From: Diplodia intermedia
Taxonomy: Eukaryota > Ascomycota > Dothideomycetes > Botryosphaeriales > Botryosphaeriaceae
Direction of reading: 5' to 3'
NCBI GenBank assembly: GCA_021495925.1
Contig: JAKEKT010000033.1
Coordinates: 1 to 64,000, forward strand
Length of the DNA: 64,000 nt
The number at the start of each line of letters is the position of its first letter. Positions within the stretch are counted from its first letter, which is position 1. This document shows, piece by piece, positions 13,906 to 27,500 of this stretch. Below the pieces are notes generated by a model. It ran no database searches. It was given only the letters and a program-made list of their open reading frames with translations, and was not told the DNA's origin. A program made the position numbers and the translations under genes.

Positions 13906-14189
13906 ATTTAAGAATTCCGATACTTAGATCGAGTTCTTTAAATCGTAATATATAAATCTTACTTATTAAGATGTCGGTCTATAGACTAGTAAGCCTTAGA
14001 TTAGAATCGTAATACTATTAGATTAGCTAAAACGCTAAGAACTAGAGAAAATACTATCTCTCTAAAATAGTATCTAGACTACGAGAACGTTCTAAATAAT
14101 AAGTATATTAATTAGCTTACGAAAAGAGCTATAAAGTATTCTTTAAGTAAAGTCTCTACTTCTCTAAGCTTCTATCGAAGTAAAGTTAG

Positions 14190-17100
14190 AATAGATATAT
14201 ATATCTTATCGATTTCGCCCTTAAGAATTACGCTAAGATCGATATCGTTCGAAAGCTCTCGATTTTCTTAGCTAGAATCTCGATTCTTAGCTTCGTAGAC
14301 GTACGCGCTATTACGTAGTACGTAGAAGAAGAGGTATTCTAGATAGTACTAGACTAGCTAGAGCTTCGTAGTTTCTTTTACTCTTAAAAACCACTCGAAT
14401 TTATTCTAAACTTCGTATAGAGAATTATACGGTACTAAGAAATCCGTTTCTAAAGTTATATTACGGTAGCTTCTTTCTATACCCGAAAATTCTACTCTAA
14501 AGCCTACTAGAAGCCTCTTTCTTAGGCCTTACTAAAGAGTTTTACGTATATAGACGTTTCGTACGGTTCGAGCTTAACGTTAAGGCGTCTCTCGATTCTT
14601 TAAAATCTTCGATATCCGCGTCGGCCCCGTCGGCCCCTTTGTTTACTTCTAGAAAGTAAGTAATTAAGAAAAGCCCTTATCTTAGCCCGGGTTTTTTTTA
14701 TTTACGGCTTAGTTTAGACGAAACTAAAGCTAATAATTTACTTCTAGTCTATCTTTCGTCTATTTCTATTATTTCTATACGTTTTTCTTATAGAAAGAGC
14801 TTAGAAATTCTCTTTTAGATCTAGAATATCTTCTTCGAAGTAGAATTTACTCTCTTCGAGCCCTATTCTATCTTCTCTAATATAGAATATAGACTTCGAG
14901 ACTATAAATACGGCTATAGAAAACTTTAAGAACTCTTTAACTACGTCTACGCCTCTTTTAATAGTAGCTACGCTAGATCTCTCGGCCCTCTAACCCGCGA
15001 AAAATCTATTTATCCGCGAGAAAATACTTAAATAACGTATCTTCGTAGTTATTTTAACTCTTTCGACTAAGAAGTATAGAGTGCCCGGCCTTTCGAACTC
15101 TCGCTTTATTTATAAGGCCTTTATTAAGAAAACTCTCTTTCTCGAAGTATCTTTAAAGACCGCGTAAGAGACTATTAATCGGTCTCTTAGTCTTCTCGTT
15201 AAGGCTGCGGACCTATCTAAACTTAGAAAAGAATAGAGGTCTATTTTAGATCTAATTAAGATTATATAAAAGTATACTAAAACTAGTAAAACTATAGATA
15301 AGGCCGGCTCGATTCTTACTACGTAGGTTCGAGCCCTCGAAAAGACCGCGATAGACCTCGCGAAGAAAATAAAGAACTTATCTAAGTCCGCTATCGCTTT
15401 TCTATTAAACTAGACTTCGTAAAGAGCTACTTCTACGATTTTATAACGCCCGAAGCCTACGTAGTAGTCGATTATAGTATCTAGTCTATCTACGTATATC
15501 TTAATAGCCGCTACCGCCGCGTCGAAAAAAGAGCTATAGATTACCCTCTCTTTAAAGAAGAAGTCGAAGGCCTCTACGTCTAAGAAAGTTATACGATAGA
15601 TCGTTTTTACGCTAGCTATAGAAATCGCGGACTTCTCGTTCTTTAGTCTATAAAATATCTTTAATAAGACGTTTTCGAACTAGCTTAAAAGAACGAGATC
15701 TACGATCGTAACGGTCTCTCTCTCGTTAAAAAAGAATATCGTGCTTATCGTATACGAGAACTTCTTCGCCGAATTTCTTTTAAAGAATAAGACGATAATT
15801 AATCGAGTAATCTCTACTTAATCGATTACGAAGAACCGTACGTAGTATAAAGTAGCTATATACGGCGTATCTACGAGAAACCTCTCGATTCTCTTCCGCG
15901 AGAACTTTAGCGAAGCTATCTAAACTAAGATCGAGGTCTATAACGATTTAAAGATTATCGGCGCTCTCTACTAGCTTACGCTAGAAGCTAAGAGAATAGA
16001 GTAGTCTACGAGCTCGCTAGTTCTTACGTTTAAGATCGAAGAGAAGGTCTAAAAGACTATCTCTAAATATCTCTACGTCTACGACGTATTCGTTAAGACG
16101 AAGAAGCTAAGAGGACCGAGAAATACTCTAAAGAACTCTAAATAAACTTATTTTAAATAAGTTCTTTACGAGTTCTATAAGCTAACTTAAATAGAAGTAT
16201 TCTAGTAACGAAATCTATTCTAAATATTATAGTAGAGTTAAAGATAGACCTAGTTCTTTATTAAGAACTATATATCTTATTCTATAAGAACTTAGACTTT
16301 TAGTCGATTAATTATCTCTCGTTCGTTTAAATTCTATCGGTCTATTCTTCTAATCTAAGGCCTTAAATATTAACCTACGTTTCACGTTTTCTTAGAGAAA
16401 CGAAGATAAATTTAGAGGCCGAATTCTAATAAAGTTCTAATCTAATAGTTCTAAGTATAGAGTAGCGAAAGTTAAAGTTTAAGCTACTTAACTTATATAA
16501 TTAGAAGAATTAAACGGGTAACGATTCTCGGCTTACTCTAGAACGCATTCTATAATAGTAACTTCTTAGAATATAGGCTATAGTAGCCGAGGATTTTAAT
16601 ATTTATTATTTCTAGTAGGATCTAGAATCTCTCCCCTTATTCGGCGCTAACCGACTAGTAGAATAATTAGAAGAAAACGATCTATCTCTCTTAAATAAAG
16701 AGAGCGAGAATATCTTTTATCGTCTCTATTTAGAAAGAGAGACGATTATTAATCTTATACTAGCTACGCCGACTTTAGCTAATAGAATTATCGACTAGTA
16801 AACGATCGCGGACTTTAATTTTAATTATAAGGCGATTCTATTTAGTCTAGAATCGACGGGCTATACGAGATCTTCTACGATAGCTACTATCGCTAGATTT
16901 AATACGGGAAAGGCCGACTAGTCTAAGTTTTAAGATATCTTTAAATAATAGATAGAGACGATAGTACTTAAGACTCTAAAAAGCTTAGAGTTAAACCCTC
17001 TATCGAAAGATATCTCTCGAGGCTTAATAGAAGATTCGATTCGTTAGATACCCGCGTTAGATACTCTAAAGATAAGCCTTAACTAGGCTATATCTATCGC

Positions 17101-20100
17101 GGCGAACTAATCTATTTTCTAATTAAAGCTAGAAGCTCGATCTAAACTATAGTAGTTAAACGAGCTTTTAGAAGAACGAAGATAACTATAAAGAGAGGCT
17201 AACGTCTTTAAATCTCTACGCACGAAAGAGAGTAAGCGACGGTACTTAAATAGCTAAAATATCTACTTTAAAGTAATTAAAAGAGCGAAACGCGAACATT
17301 AAAATTCTTTTCTAGAAAAAGAAATTCTTAAGACTATCTTTAAGACTATAGCTTATACTAAGTCTAGAACGTAAGCGAGAATTCCTAAGATTAGCTACGA
17401 TACGTATACGAGAAAATATCTAGAAGATAGTTTTAAGAAGAAGTATTTAGCTCTTTAAAAAAGACTCTTTTTATCGCTTTCTTCTACCGCCCTCTTTAAC
17501 TAGTAAGGCTACGCCTCTAAACGCTAGAACTAGCCGAAGCTTAGCTTAAGAGAGATCGAGAATGCGTGTTCTACGTAAATTAAAGAAAAAACGTCGGAAC
17601 TAGACGCTATTACGTAGAAGATTATTATCTACGCGTTTAGAGCGAAACTCGACGTCTTTAATAAGATCTTTTCTACGCTTTTTATCTACGGGTATTATTC
17701 TACGGGCTGGCGTACGGCTATCGAGGTAATTCTTAGTAAAGAAAAAAGAGATACCGCGAATCTAAAGTTCTATTAAATTATCTCTTTACTTAATTATCTT
17801 AGAAAAGTACTCGAACGGATTATAGCTAAGAGGCTAGACTATCTAGCGAAGATCTCTAATCTTCTATACTATACTTAAATTAGAGAAAGATTAAAGAAAT
17901 TCGTAATCGATGTCGTAATACTTTTATTAAATAAAATAGAGAAGAACCGCCGTCTTAAACGTAAGATCTTTATACTTTTTCTCGATATTAAAAGCGCCTT
18001 TAATTACGTGGCCGAAGAATAACTTCTAGCTATAATAGCTCGAATTAGCATGCCGATTAATTTACTCGCGTAAATAAAATCGTTTATATCTATACGAATA
18101 TTAAGCCTCGCGTTTAACGAAGAGAAGAAAGAGTTTAGCTCGATAAAGATAAATATTTCGTAAGAAAGCTTAGTCTTATCTATTCTCTTTCTAATCTATC
18201 TTTAAGAGTTATTTTCCGTCTCTAAAGCTTCGTTTCTCTCTTATATCGACGATATTACGCTTATAGCTAGCTTCGGCAGCTAGAAACGTAATAAGACGAT
18301 ACTAGAGAAGAAGACGAATAAACTCTATACGCGAGAATAGAAAAACTATATTAAATTTAATCTAAAGAAGACGAAGCTTATTTATTTCGTTCGTTCTTTT
18401 AAAAAAGACTCGAAATCCCGTTCTATTTTAATTACGCTTTCTACGAAAGACGTAATAGAATCTAAAGAATAGATTAAATAACTAGAAATCTACTTCGACT
18501 ATAAATTTATCTTTAAGACGTACGTATCTAAAAGAATTAGCTAGGTTCGTTCGATCTTCTACCGTCTCTCTAGACTAGCTAACGTTAAGAGAAGGCTTTT
18601 CTCTTACGCGGTTCGCTAGCTATATCTAGCTTACGTTACTATAGTTATAGACTACGGCTCTAAAATCTACTAGAAAAATTAGAGATAGTTTATCCGCTAA
18701 TTTAAAGTTCTTTAGAATCTTACTCTACGAAAGATTCTAGAGGTCTTTAAAACTATCTCTATAATTTCTCTAGAAATAGAGAGTGGAATTCTACTAGCGG
18801 ATATTCGTTTAAACGAGCGGTTACGAAAATACGCTTTTAGAACGAATTTACTCGAAGAATTCTATTCTATTCGAATTAAACTAGAGAAGATTAATCTAGA
18901 TTAACGGGTTCTAGATAGATCTACGTAGTTAGAGAAGATTAAACTTCTTCTAAAAATATAACTCGCGTCTTTAGAAGTAGTTAAACTCTTCTACTTTTCG
19001 TCGTAGTTACTCGAACTACTCTATTCGACTACGATTAGTCTCTTAAATAAAGAGAGATAGACTAAGGTCTACGCGCTCGAAGTTAAAGAGATACTCTCTA
19101 ATTAAATAGCTATTTATTCTAACGCCTCCGTTCTATCTACGAGTAGAAACGTAGGGGTTAAGATAGTAGCCTTCGACTTTAGCTAATCTAAAGAGAACCC
19201 GACGCGCTAGATTTATAAGAATCTCGGTTCTAAGAATCTAGTATATAACGGCGAGATAGAGGGGCTAGTAATAGCTCTAAACCTCGCCGTTAGAGCCGAA
19301 CACGCCTCTAAAGATATAAGAATCTACGCGGATAACTAGGCCGTAATTCTTAGACTAGGCAAGCCCGCTAATACGCCCGAGTAAGTATAGTAAATTCGGG
19401 CTATTAGATTAGCTAAAACGCTAAGGGCTAGAGAAAATACTATCTCTCTAGAATAATACTTCGGCTACGAGAACGTTCTAGACAACGAGCACGCCGATCG
19501 GCTCGCGAAAAGAGCTACGAAGTACTCTTTAAATAGAGCCTCTACTTCTCTAAGCTTCTATCGAAGTAAAGTTAAGTAGAAGACCTACGAGAAGTAGAAA
19601 ACGAAGCTTAAATTAACGTTAAACTCGCTCTATAAACGTATCTTCGATTTAGAGGTAGGGCGGCGACTTAAATCTTCTACGAAAGTTAGAGAAACGACCT
19701 TCGCCTTCTATTAACTAAAGATCGAATACGACTACTTTAAGTTCTATCTTTATCGTCTTAACTACGCCGAGAACGACTAGTATAGATATAGTTATACGGC
19801 TAGATAAATATCGCGCTATCTTCTTCTTAACTACTCTTTTTATAGAGATCCGCGGGTTCTCGTAAAAGACGGGCTTAAGAAGTATTAACTCGAACTTATA
19901 AATCTCTTCTCTTCGGCCTTAGAAACTAGTCTAATAGCTAAGTTCTTAGAATAAATAAAGATTACTACTAGACGGTAGTAATTAAACGACTTATCTAACG
20001 AGATCTAAATACGTACCGCCGAACGCTTATTTTACTTATTTTCTACGCGCTACTTTCTTCTATTCTTTTCTCTAGTCTCTTCTCGCTCTCGACGCGCTTA

Positions 20101-20704
20101 TCGCGTCCGATTTAGAGTAAAAACGGGCGAGAATCGAAGAAAAACGGCTAAATAGCGGGTATTTAAGCTAAAGTAGCCGATCTAACTAGTATCTACGGCT
20201 ATCTAGTATAGTCGATAATTAAGCTAACGGGGCTAAAAAGCCGGGATTTAATTTTTAATCGAGTAACCTCTATTTAGGGCCCTTTTTTAGATTTCTAAAT
20301 TTAGAAGTAGAGTTATGTAGCTAGCTTCGCTAGTAGTAATGCTCTAGCTAGTTATAATAAATAGTAAGTAAGTACTAGTATTTATATAAGAGAACGCTAA
20401 ACGAATCTAACTAGCCGAGAAGGCCCTCTCTAAGAAGAGAGCTTACTTACTTTACTTTTTATCTCTATTTTCGTTATTATCTAGACTTTCGTCTTATTCT
20501 ATTTATCTTTTTTCTTAACTTTTCTACGCTCTTTTTCTTCTATTAAGCTTTTAAGCGTACCGTTTCTAGTATTTCTCTAGAATTCCCCTCCGACACGTAT
20601 ATATTTAGATATATATATAGAAGCGGGCCTCTTAGAAGAACCTCGTCTCTAATAGTCTTAGACTTTAGAGAAACGTTAAACTAAATAAATAAATAAATAA
20701 ATAA
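14190..20704 (+). mobile_element. LINE copy B (Tad/I-like), full length
   Basis: This non-LTR retrotransposon of about 6.5 kb is readable on the plus strand through RIP stops. The first 2 kb should hold ORF1; no motif was recognised there. ORF2 begins with an apurinic-type endonuclease (about 16,250-16,880) with an ETK/QEP-like start, a DFNIYYF box at about 16,600 and an INLILATP segment. Reverse transcriptase follows with LDIKSAFNYV (about 17,980) and YIDD (18,243-18,254). RNase H follows (about 19,100-19,510) with the SNASV, GEIEGL, YADN and NEHADRLAK blocks, then a cysteine/histidine-like tail near 19,750. The 3' end is (AAAT)n at about 20,685-20,704. EN plus RT plus RNase H fits the Tad1/I superfamily of fungal LINEs. 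Confidence 0.85.
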
Positions 20705-23700
20705 GCTAGACGCTAGAGACTAAAGCTAAAGCTAGAAGCTAGAGCTAGAAAAACTAGAGTAAGAGCTAAAAGCTAGAAGTCTAGTATATAAAGTAATAAC
20801 TTAACGTAAAAGTAAGTAGCTTTACTAGAGTCTAAGAAATTTTTCTAGCGATAATTAGACGTATAAAGCGTAGAGACGATAAGATATATTATCTCTATCT
20901 ATAACTAAGTATAGAAATAAAATAACGTATTATTATAAAGATATAGACCTATCGAAGCTAGTTTACTAGAAGATTATTTATTAAAGAAAAAGCCGATATC
21001 TATAACTAAGAATTAGACTACTATATATTTTATAGTTCTTTCTAAACGAGGTCTCTAGTAGAGAATAATAGTCTAAAGTTAGTTAAAGAAGACTATCTCT
21101 AAAGAATCTACGCGCGTTATATAAATATAGCGTTAAACGATTATTTAATAAGAGAAAAATTAATACTCGCGACTTAAAAGTAAGCTATTACGTACTCTAT
21201 AGTAATTTCTAGAAGTTAACTAAATAGATCTATTAAAGCTAGTTCGATCTACGATTATCTAACTAGAGAAAAGCCGATATCTATAGATAATCTAGTAAGC
21301 GAGAAAATATATAGAGAACTTAGCGAAATAATAAGATCTAAAGAAGAAATAATAATACTAAAAAAATAACTATTACTACTTAAAATAGTCTCTATACTAA
21401 AAGAATTCTAGAAGTTTACGAATCTTTATAAGAAAAGAGAGAAAGAATTCTTATTAAAATACTAATTTTAAAATTATAAGATATTTTTTATTCTAGAAAC
21501 GTAGCCCGCGTTTAAGCTAATATACTCGTTATTACGAAATGAGTTAGAGGCTTTAAGAAAGTATATTAAGAAGAATCTAAAACGTAAATATATATAGTCT
21601 TTATTCTTATTAATCGGCTATTCTATTCTATTCGTTTTAAAAAAAAATAGCGAGCTCCGTCTCTATATCGACTATTAATAACTAAACGATATTACGATTA
21701 AGAATCGTTATCTACTATTAAAGATTAACGAACTTTAAGATAAGTTTTAGACTACGAAGTACTTTATTAAGTTTAATCTTCGCGAAGGCTACTACTTAGT
21801 TCGTATTAAAGAAGATAAAGAATAGAAGACTATTTTTCGAACGCGACTAGAATATTTTAAGTATATAATAATATCTTTTAGACTAACTAACGCTTCTATA
21901 TTATTTTAGAGCCTAGTAAATAATACTCTACGCCTATATTTAGACGTATTTTATACTATATATCTAGATAATATTATTATCTACTCGAATATCTTAGAAG
22001 AATATAGAAAGTATATTTAAAGAGTACTACTTATATTTTAAGAGAAAGATCTACGAATCGTATCTAAAAAGTATAAATAAATTACGTAGAAAATAAAATT
22101 TCTAGAATTCGTTATTATATCTAGATATATTAGTATAGACGAGAAAAAGCTAAACGCGATTAAAGAATAGCTTAAACTATAAACTATTAAAGAAGTATAA
22201 TTCTTTCTAGAATTTACTAACTTCTATCGTAAGTTTATTTTAAACTATATAAAGATTACGAAGCCTCTTACTAGACTTATTCGTAAAGAGTATAGGTTTT
22301 AATAGAGAGAAGCGTAGTAGAAGATATTTAAGTCTTTTAAGTAAATATTTTATAAAGCGCTTATCTTAGATATTTATAATTTAGAGCTATCTATCGTTAT
22401 AAAAACTAACGTATTAGACTACGCTATTAACGTTTATATTAGCTAACTAGATAAGTAGAATAAGCTTTATCTAATCGCGTACTATTCTAGAAAGATAACG
22501 CCTTCGAAACTTAACTACGATATTTATAATAAGAAACTATTAGTTATCGTTATAGCTTTTAAAGAATAAAAATACTATCTCGAGAAAGCTAAATACTAGA
22601 TAATAGTTTACTATAATTATAAGAATCTTACGTATTTTACTACTATAAAGAAACTAACGCGATAATAAGTTAAATAGACTAAAGAACTAGTATTCTATAA
22701 TATAAAGATTATTTATAAAAAGAGATTTAAAAACGCTCGCGCTAACGCGCTAAGTAGAAGAGCCGACTATATAGAAGAAAAGCTAGAACTATAACTAGTA
22801 GTTCTAAATAAATAGAAAGACGATAGTCTTATATTTACTAGAACGTATATATCTATATTTAGAGTTATCTAATTATAACTTACGAAAGTACTCGATATCT
22901 CGCTTATTTCGATAAAACTATTAGCTTCGGCGTATCGCTTAGAAGATAACGTCTAAATAAAGAAGATTTAAGAGATCTATAAGTAAAACGTAATAGTCTA
23001 GAAACTTAAAAACGTAGATAATAATTCTCGTTTAACTAGAGACGTAAATAATACTATTCTATATTTAGAATTAGTCTACGTTTTAATAAAACTTCGAAAA
23101 GAAATCGTTAAAGATATCTATAAAGTACTAGTATACGATTATTAAGAAATAGATAAGACGATTAAAAGAATTACTAGAAACTACTATTTTTTAAGTCTAT
23201 AAAGAATTATTTAATAGATAGTTTTATAGTATAACCTTTATATTAGAAGTAAGACCTCGAGATACGCGCTATATAGCTTACTTTAATTATTACTAGCTTT
23301 AAAAAGGCCCTAGTAATTTATCTCGCTAGACTTTATTATAGATCTATTATAATTAAAGAAACCTCTAACGAGTATTCTTTATAATTTAATTTTAGTTATT
23401 ATTAATAAACTTATAAAGTACGCGTACTATCTACTATATTTTAAAATAATAAACGCGAAAGAACTTATCTATATATTTCTTAAAATAATTCTTAATAACT
23501 ATAGGTTACTAGAAGAGCTCGTATTAGATAGAGATTAACTATTTATATTTTAACTCTAGTAGACTCTTACTCGATAGCTTAGTTCTAAGTATAAACTATT
23601 AATTACGATATATCTATAAATAAATAAATAGATAAAACGTACTAACTAGACGTTCGAATAATATTTACGCTATTATCTTAACTATATCTAGAACGATTAG

Positions 23701-24504
23701 ATAGAACTATTATTTCTAGTCTAGTTCGTCTATAATAGCTTTAAAGCGTTAGTAACTTAAGAATTCTCGTTCTACGTAAACTATAAATATAAGCCGTCGG
23801 CTTACTAGAAACTAATACTAAGCGAATCTCTTACTTAAAAAGAAATTCTTAAAGTAAACTAGCTAAAAGTACTATACGAATAGCTTTATCTTAATATCGA
23901 ATTTAATAGATATCTAATATTTCGTTATTATAATAGACGGTACTAGAAGATATTAAAGCTAAAAAGAGAGAATAAAGTCTATCTTCTTAGAAAAAATATT
24001 AAAATATAGCGATCTAATAGTAAACTAGATTTTAAGAAAATCGAACTATTTAAAGTTAAGAAAAAACTAGACGAAGTTAACTATCGTCTTAAGCTATCTA
24101 ATAATATAAGAATTAATCTAGTATTCTATATTAGACTACTTAAACTAGCTCTAGAAAACGCTATAATAGTTTAATAAATAAAAGAAATAGTATTAGAAAA
24201 TCTAAACGCTAACGAAAACTAAGATTAGATTATAGAGAAGATTCTTAATAGCGGCTACGTTAATAATTAATTTAGCTATCTTCTAAAATAGAAAGAAGAT
24301 TAGAATAATATCTAAAAACTACTAAAAAACTATAGCGGCTATAAAGATCTTATTATAGAATTTTATTATTAGAACTCTAAACGTTCTAAGCTAATATCTC
24401 GCTTAAAAGAAAGACCTTAAAATCGAATATAAATATAGTTTATAATCTATCGACTAGCTCGAACGTCTTCGACGACGTAGTAGAACTCGAAGATCTAGTA
24501 AGAT
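20705..24504 (+). mobile_element. Ty3/Gypsy chromovirus-like relic
   Basis: Between the two inverted LINE tails lies a plus-strand Gypsy pol. Reverse transcriptase starts at about 21,480 with a YSLLRNELEALRKYI segment, continues with LRLYIDY and IKNRYLLLKINEL, and has YLDNIIIYS at about 21,955 (normally YLDD). Integrase follows: a YNNYFL-like zinc region near 23,180, the core starting LDFIIDLL at about 23,320, a TNQTFEQYL-like helix near 23,640, and a YNSFKALV segment near 23,730. At about 24,240-24,330 an ILNSGYVNN...FSYLLK...KED segment resembles a chromodomain. Gag and protease would sit in 20,705-21,450 but are not readable. No LTRs were found, so the element may be a fragment. Confidence 0.8.
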
Positions 24505-27500
24505 CTATACTTATTTATTTATTTATTTATTTAGTTTAACGTTTCTCTAGAGTCTAAGACTATTAGAGACGGAGTTCTTCTAAGAGGCCCGCTTCTATAT
24601 ATATATCTAAATATATGCGTGTCGAAGGGGGATTCTAGAGAAATACTAGAAATGATACGCTTAAAAGCTTAATAGAAGAAAGAGAGCGTAGAAAAGTTAA
24701 GAAAAAAAATAAATAGAATAAGATAAAAGTCTAGATAACGGCGAAAATAGAGATAAAAAGTAAAGTAAGTAAGCTCTCTTCTTAGAGAGGGCCTTCTCGG
24801 CTAGTTAGATTCGTTTAGCGTTCTCTTATATAAATACTAGTACTTACTTACTATTTATTATAACTAGCCGAAGTATTATTACTAGCGAAGCTAGCTATAT
24901 AACCCTACTCTTAAATTTAGAAATCTAAAAAAGAACTCTAAATAGAGGTTACTCGACTAAAAATTAAATCTTAGCTTTTTAGTCTTATTAGCTTAGTTAC
25001 CGACTATACTAGATAGCTATAGATACTAGTTAGATCGGCTACTTTAGCTTAAATACCCGCTATTTAGCCGTTTTTCTTCGGTTCTCGCCCGTTTTTGCCT
25101 TAAATCGAACGCGGTAAGCGCGCTAAGAGCGAGAAGAGGCTAGAGAAGAGAATAGAAGAAAGTAGCGCGTAGAAAATAAGTAAAATAAGCGTTTAATAGT
25201 ACGTATTTAAATCTCGTTAGGCAAGTCGTTTAATTACTACCGCCTAATAGTAATCTTTATTTATTCTAAGAACTTAGCTATTAGACTAGTTTCTAAGGCC
25301 GAAGAGAAGAGATTCGTAAGTTCGAGTTAATACTTCTTAAGCCCGTCTTTTATAAGGACCCGCGGGTCTCTATAAAGAGAATAGTTAAGAAGAAGATAAC
25401 GCGATATTTATCTAGTTATATAACTATATCTATACTAGTCGTTCTCGGCGTGGTTAAGGCGGTAAAGATAGAACTTAAAGTAGCCGTATTTAATCTTTAG
25501 TTAGTAGAAGGCGAAGGCCGTTTCTCTAACTTTTATAGAAGATTTAAGCCGCCGTCTTACCTCTAAATCGAAGATACGTTTATAAGACGAGTTTAACGTC
25601 GATTTAAGCTTCGTTTTCTATTTCTTATAGATCTTCTACTTAACTTTACTTCGATAGAAGCTTAGAGAAGTAGAGGCTCTACTTAAAGAGTACTTCGTAG
25701 CTCTTTTCGCGAGTCGATCGATATACTCGTTACCTAGAACGTTCTCGTAGCCGAAGTATTATTCTAGAGAGATAGTATTTTCTCTAGCCCTTAGCGTTTT
25801 AGCTAATCTAATAGCCCGAATTTACTATGCTTACTCGGGCGTATTAGCGGGCTTATCTAGCCTAAGAATTACGGCCTAGTTATTCGCGTAGATTCTTATA
25901 TCTTTAGAGGCGTGCCCGGCTTTAATGGCGAGATTTAGAGCTATTACTAGCCTCTCTATCTCGTTATTATATATTAGATTCTTAGAATCGAGATTCTTAT
26001 AAATCTAGCGCGTCGGGTTCTCTTTAGATTAGCTAAAGTTAAAGGCTACTATTCTAACCCCTACGTTTCTACTCGTAGATAGAACGAAGGCGTTAGAATA
26101 AATAGCTATTCGATTAGAGAGTATCTCTTTAACTTCGAGCGCGTAGGCCTTAGCCTATCTCTCTTTATTTAAGGGGCTAACCGTAGTCGAATAGAGTAGT
26201 TTAAGTAATTACGACGAAAAGTAGAAGAATTTAACTACTTCTAAAGACGCGAGTTACGTTTTTAGAAGAAGTTTAATCTTCTCTAACTATGTAGATCTAT
26301 CTAGAATCTATTAATCTAGGTTAATCTTCTCTAGTTCGATTCGAATAAAATAGAATTCTTCGAGTAAATTCGTTCTAAGAGCGTATTTTCGTAACTACTT
26401 ATTTAAACGAATATCCGCTAGTAGAATTCTACTCTCTATTTCTAGAAGAATTATAAAGATAGTTTTAAAGACCTCTAGAATCTTTCGTAGGATAAGATTC
26501 TAAAGAACTTTAAATTAGCGGGTAAACTATCTCTAATTTTTCTAGTAGATTTCGAAGTCGTAGTCTATAACCGTAGTAACGTAAGCTAGATATAGCTAGT
26601 AAACCGCGTAAAAGAAAAGCCTTCTCTTAACGTTAGCTAGTCTAGAGAGACGATAGAAGGTTAAATAAGCCTAGCTAACTCTTTTAGATACGTACGTCTT
26701 AAAGATAAATCTATAGTCGAAGTAGATTTCTAGTTATTTAACTTATTCTTTAGATTCTATTACGTTCCCCGTAGAAAGCGTAATTAAAATAGAACGGGAT
26801 TTCGAGTCTTTCTTAAAAGAACGAGCGAAATAAATAAGCTTCGTCTTCTTTAGATTAAATTTAATATAGTTTTTCTATTCTCGCGTATAGAGTTTATTCG
26901 TCTTCTTCTCTAGTATCGCCTTATTACGTTTCTAGCTGCCGGAGCTAGCTATAAGCGTAATATTATTAATATAAGAGAGAAACGAAGCTTTAGAGACGAA
27001 AAATAACTCTTAAAGATAGATTAGAAAGAGAATAGATAAGACTAAGCTTTCTTATAAAATATTCGTTTTTATTAGACTAAACTCTTTCTTCTCTTCGTTA
27101 AACGCGAGGCTTAATATTCGTATAGATATAAACGATTTTATCTACGCGAGTAGGTTAATCGACATACTAATTTAAGCTATTATAGCTAGAAGTTATTCTT
27201 CGACCACGTAGTTAAAGACGCTTTTAATATTAAGAAAAAGTATAAAGATCTTACGTTTAAGACGATAGTTCTTCTCTACTTTATTTAATAAAAGTATTAC
27301 GATATCGATCGCGGATTTCTTTAATCTTTCTCTAATTTAAGTATAGTATAGAAGATTAGAGGTCTTCGCTAGATAGTCTAGCCTCTTAGCCGTAATTCGT
27401 TCGAGTACTTTTTTAAGATAATTAAGTAAAGAGATAATTCGATAGAACTTCGAGTTCGCGGTATCTCTTTTTTCTTTACTAAGAATTATCTCGATAGCCG

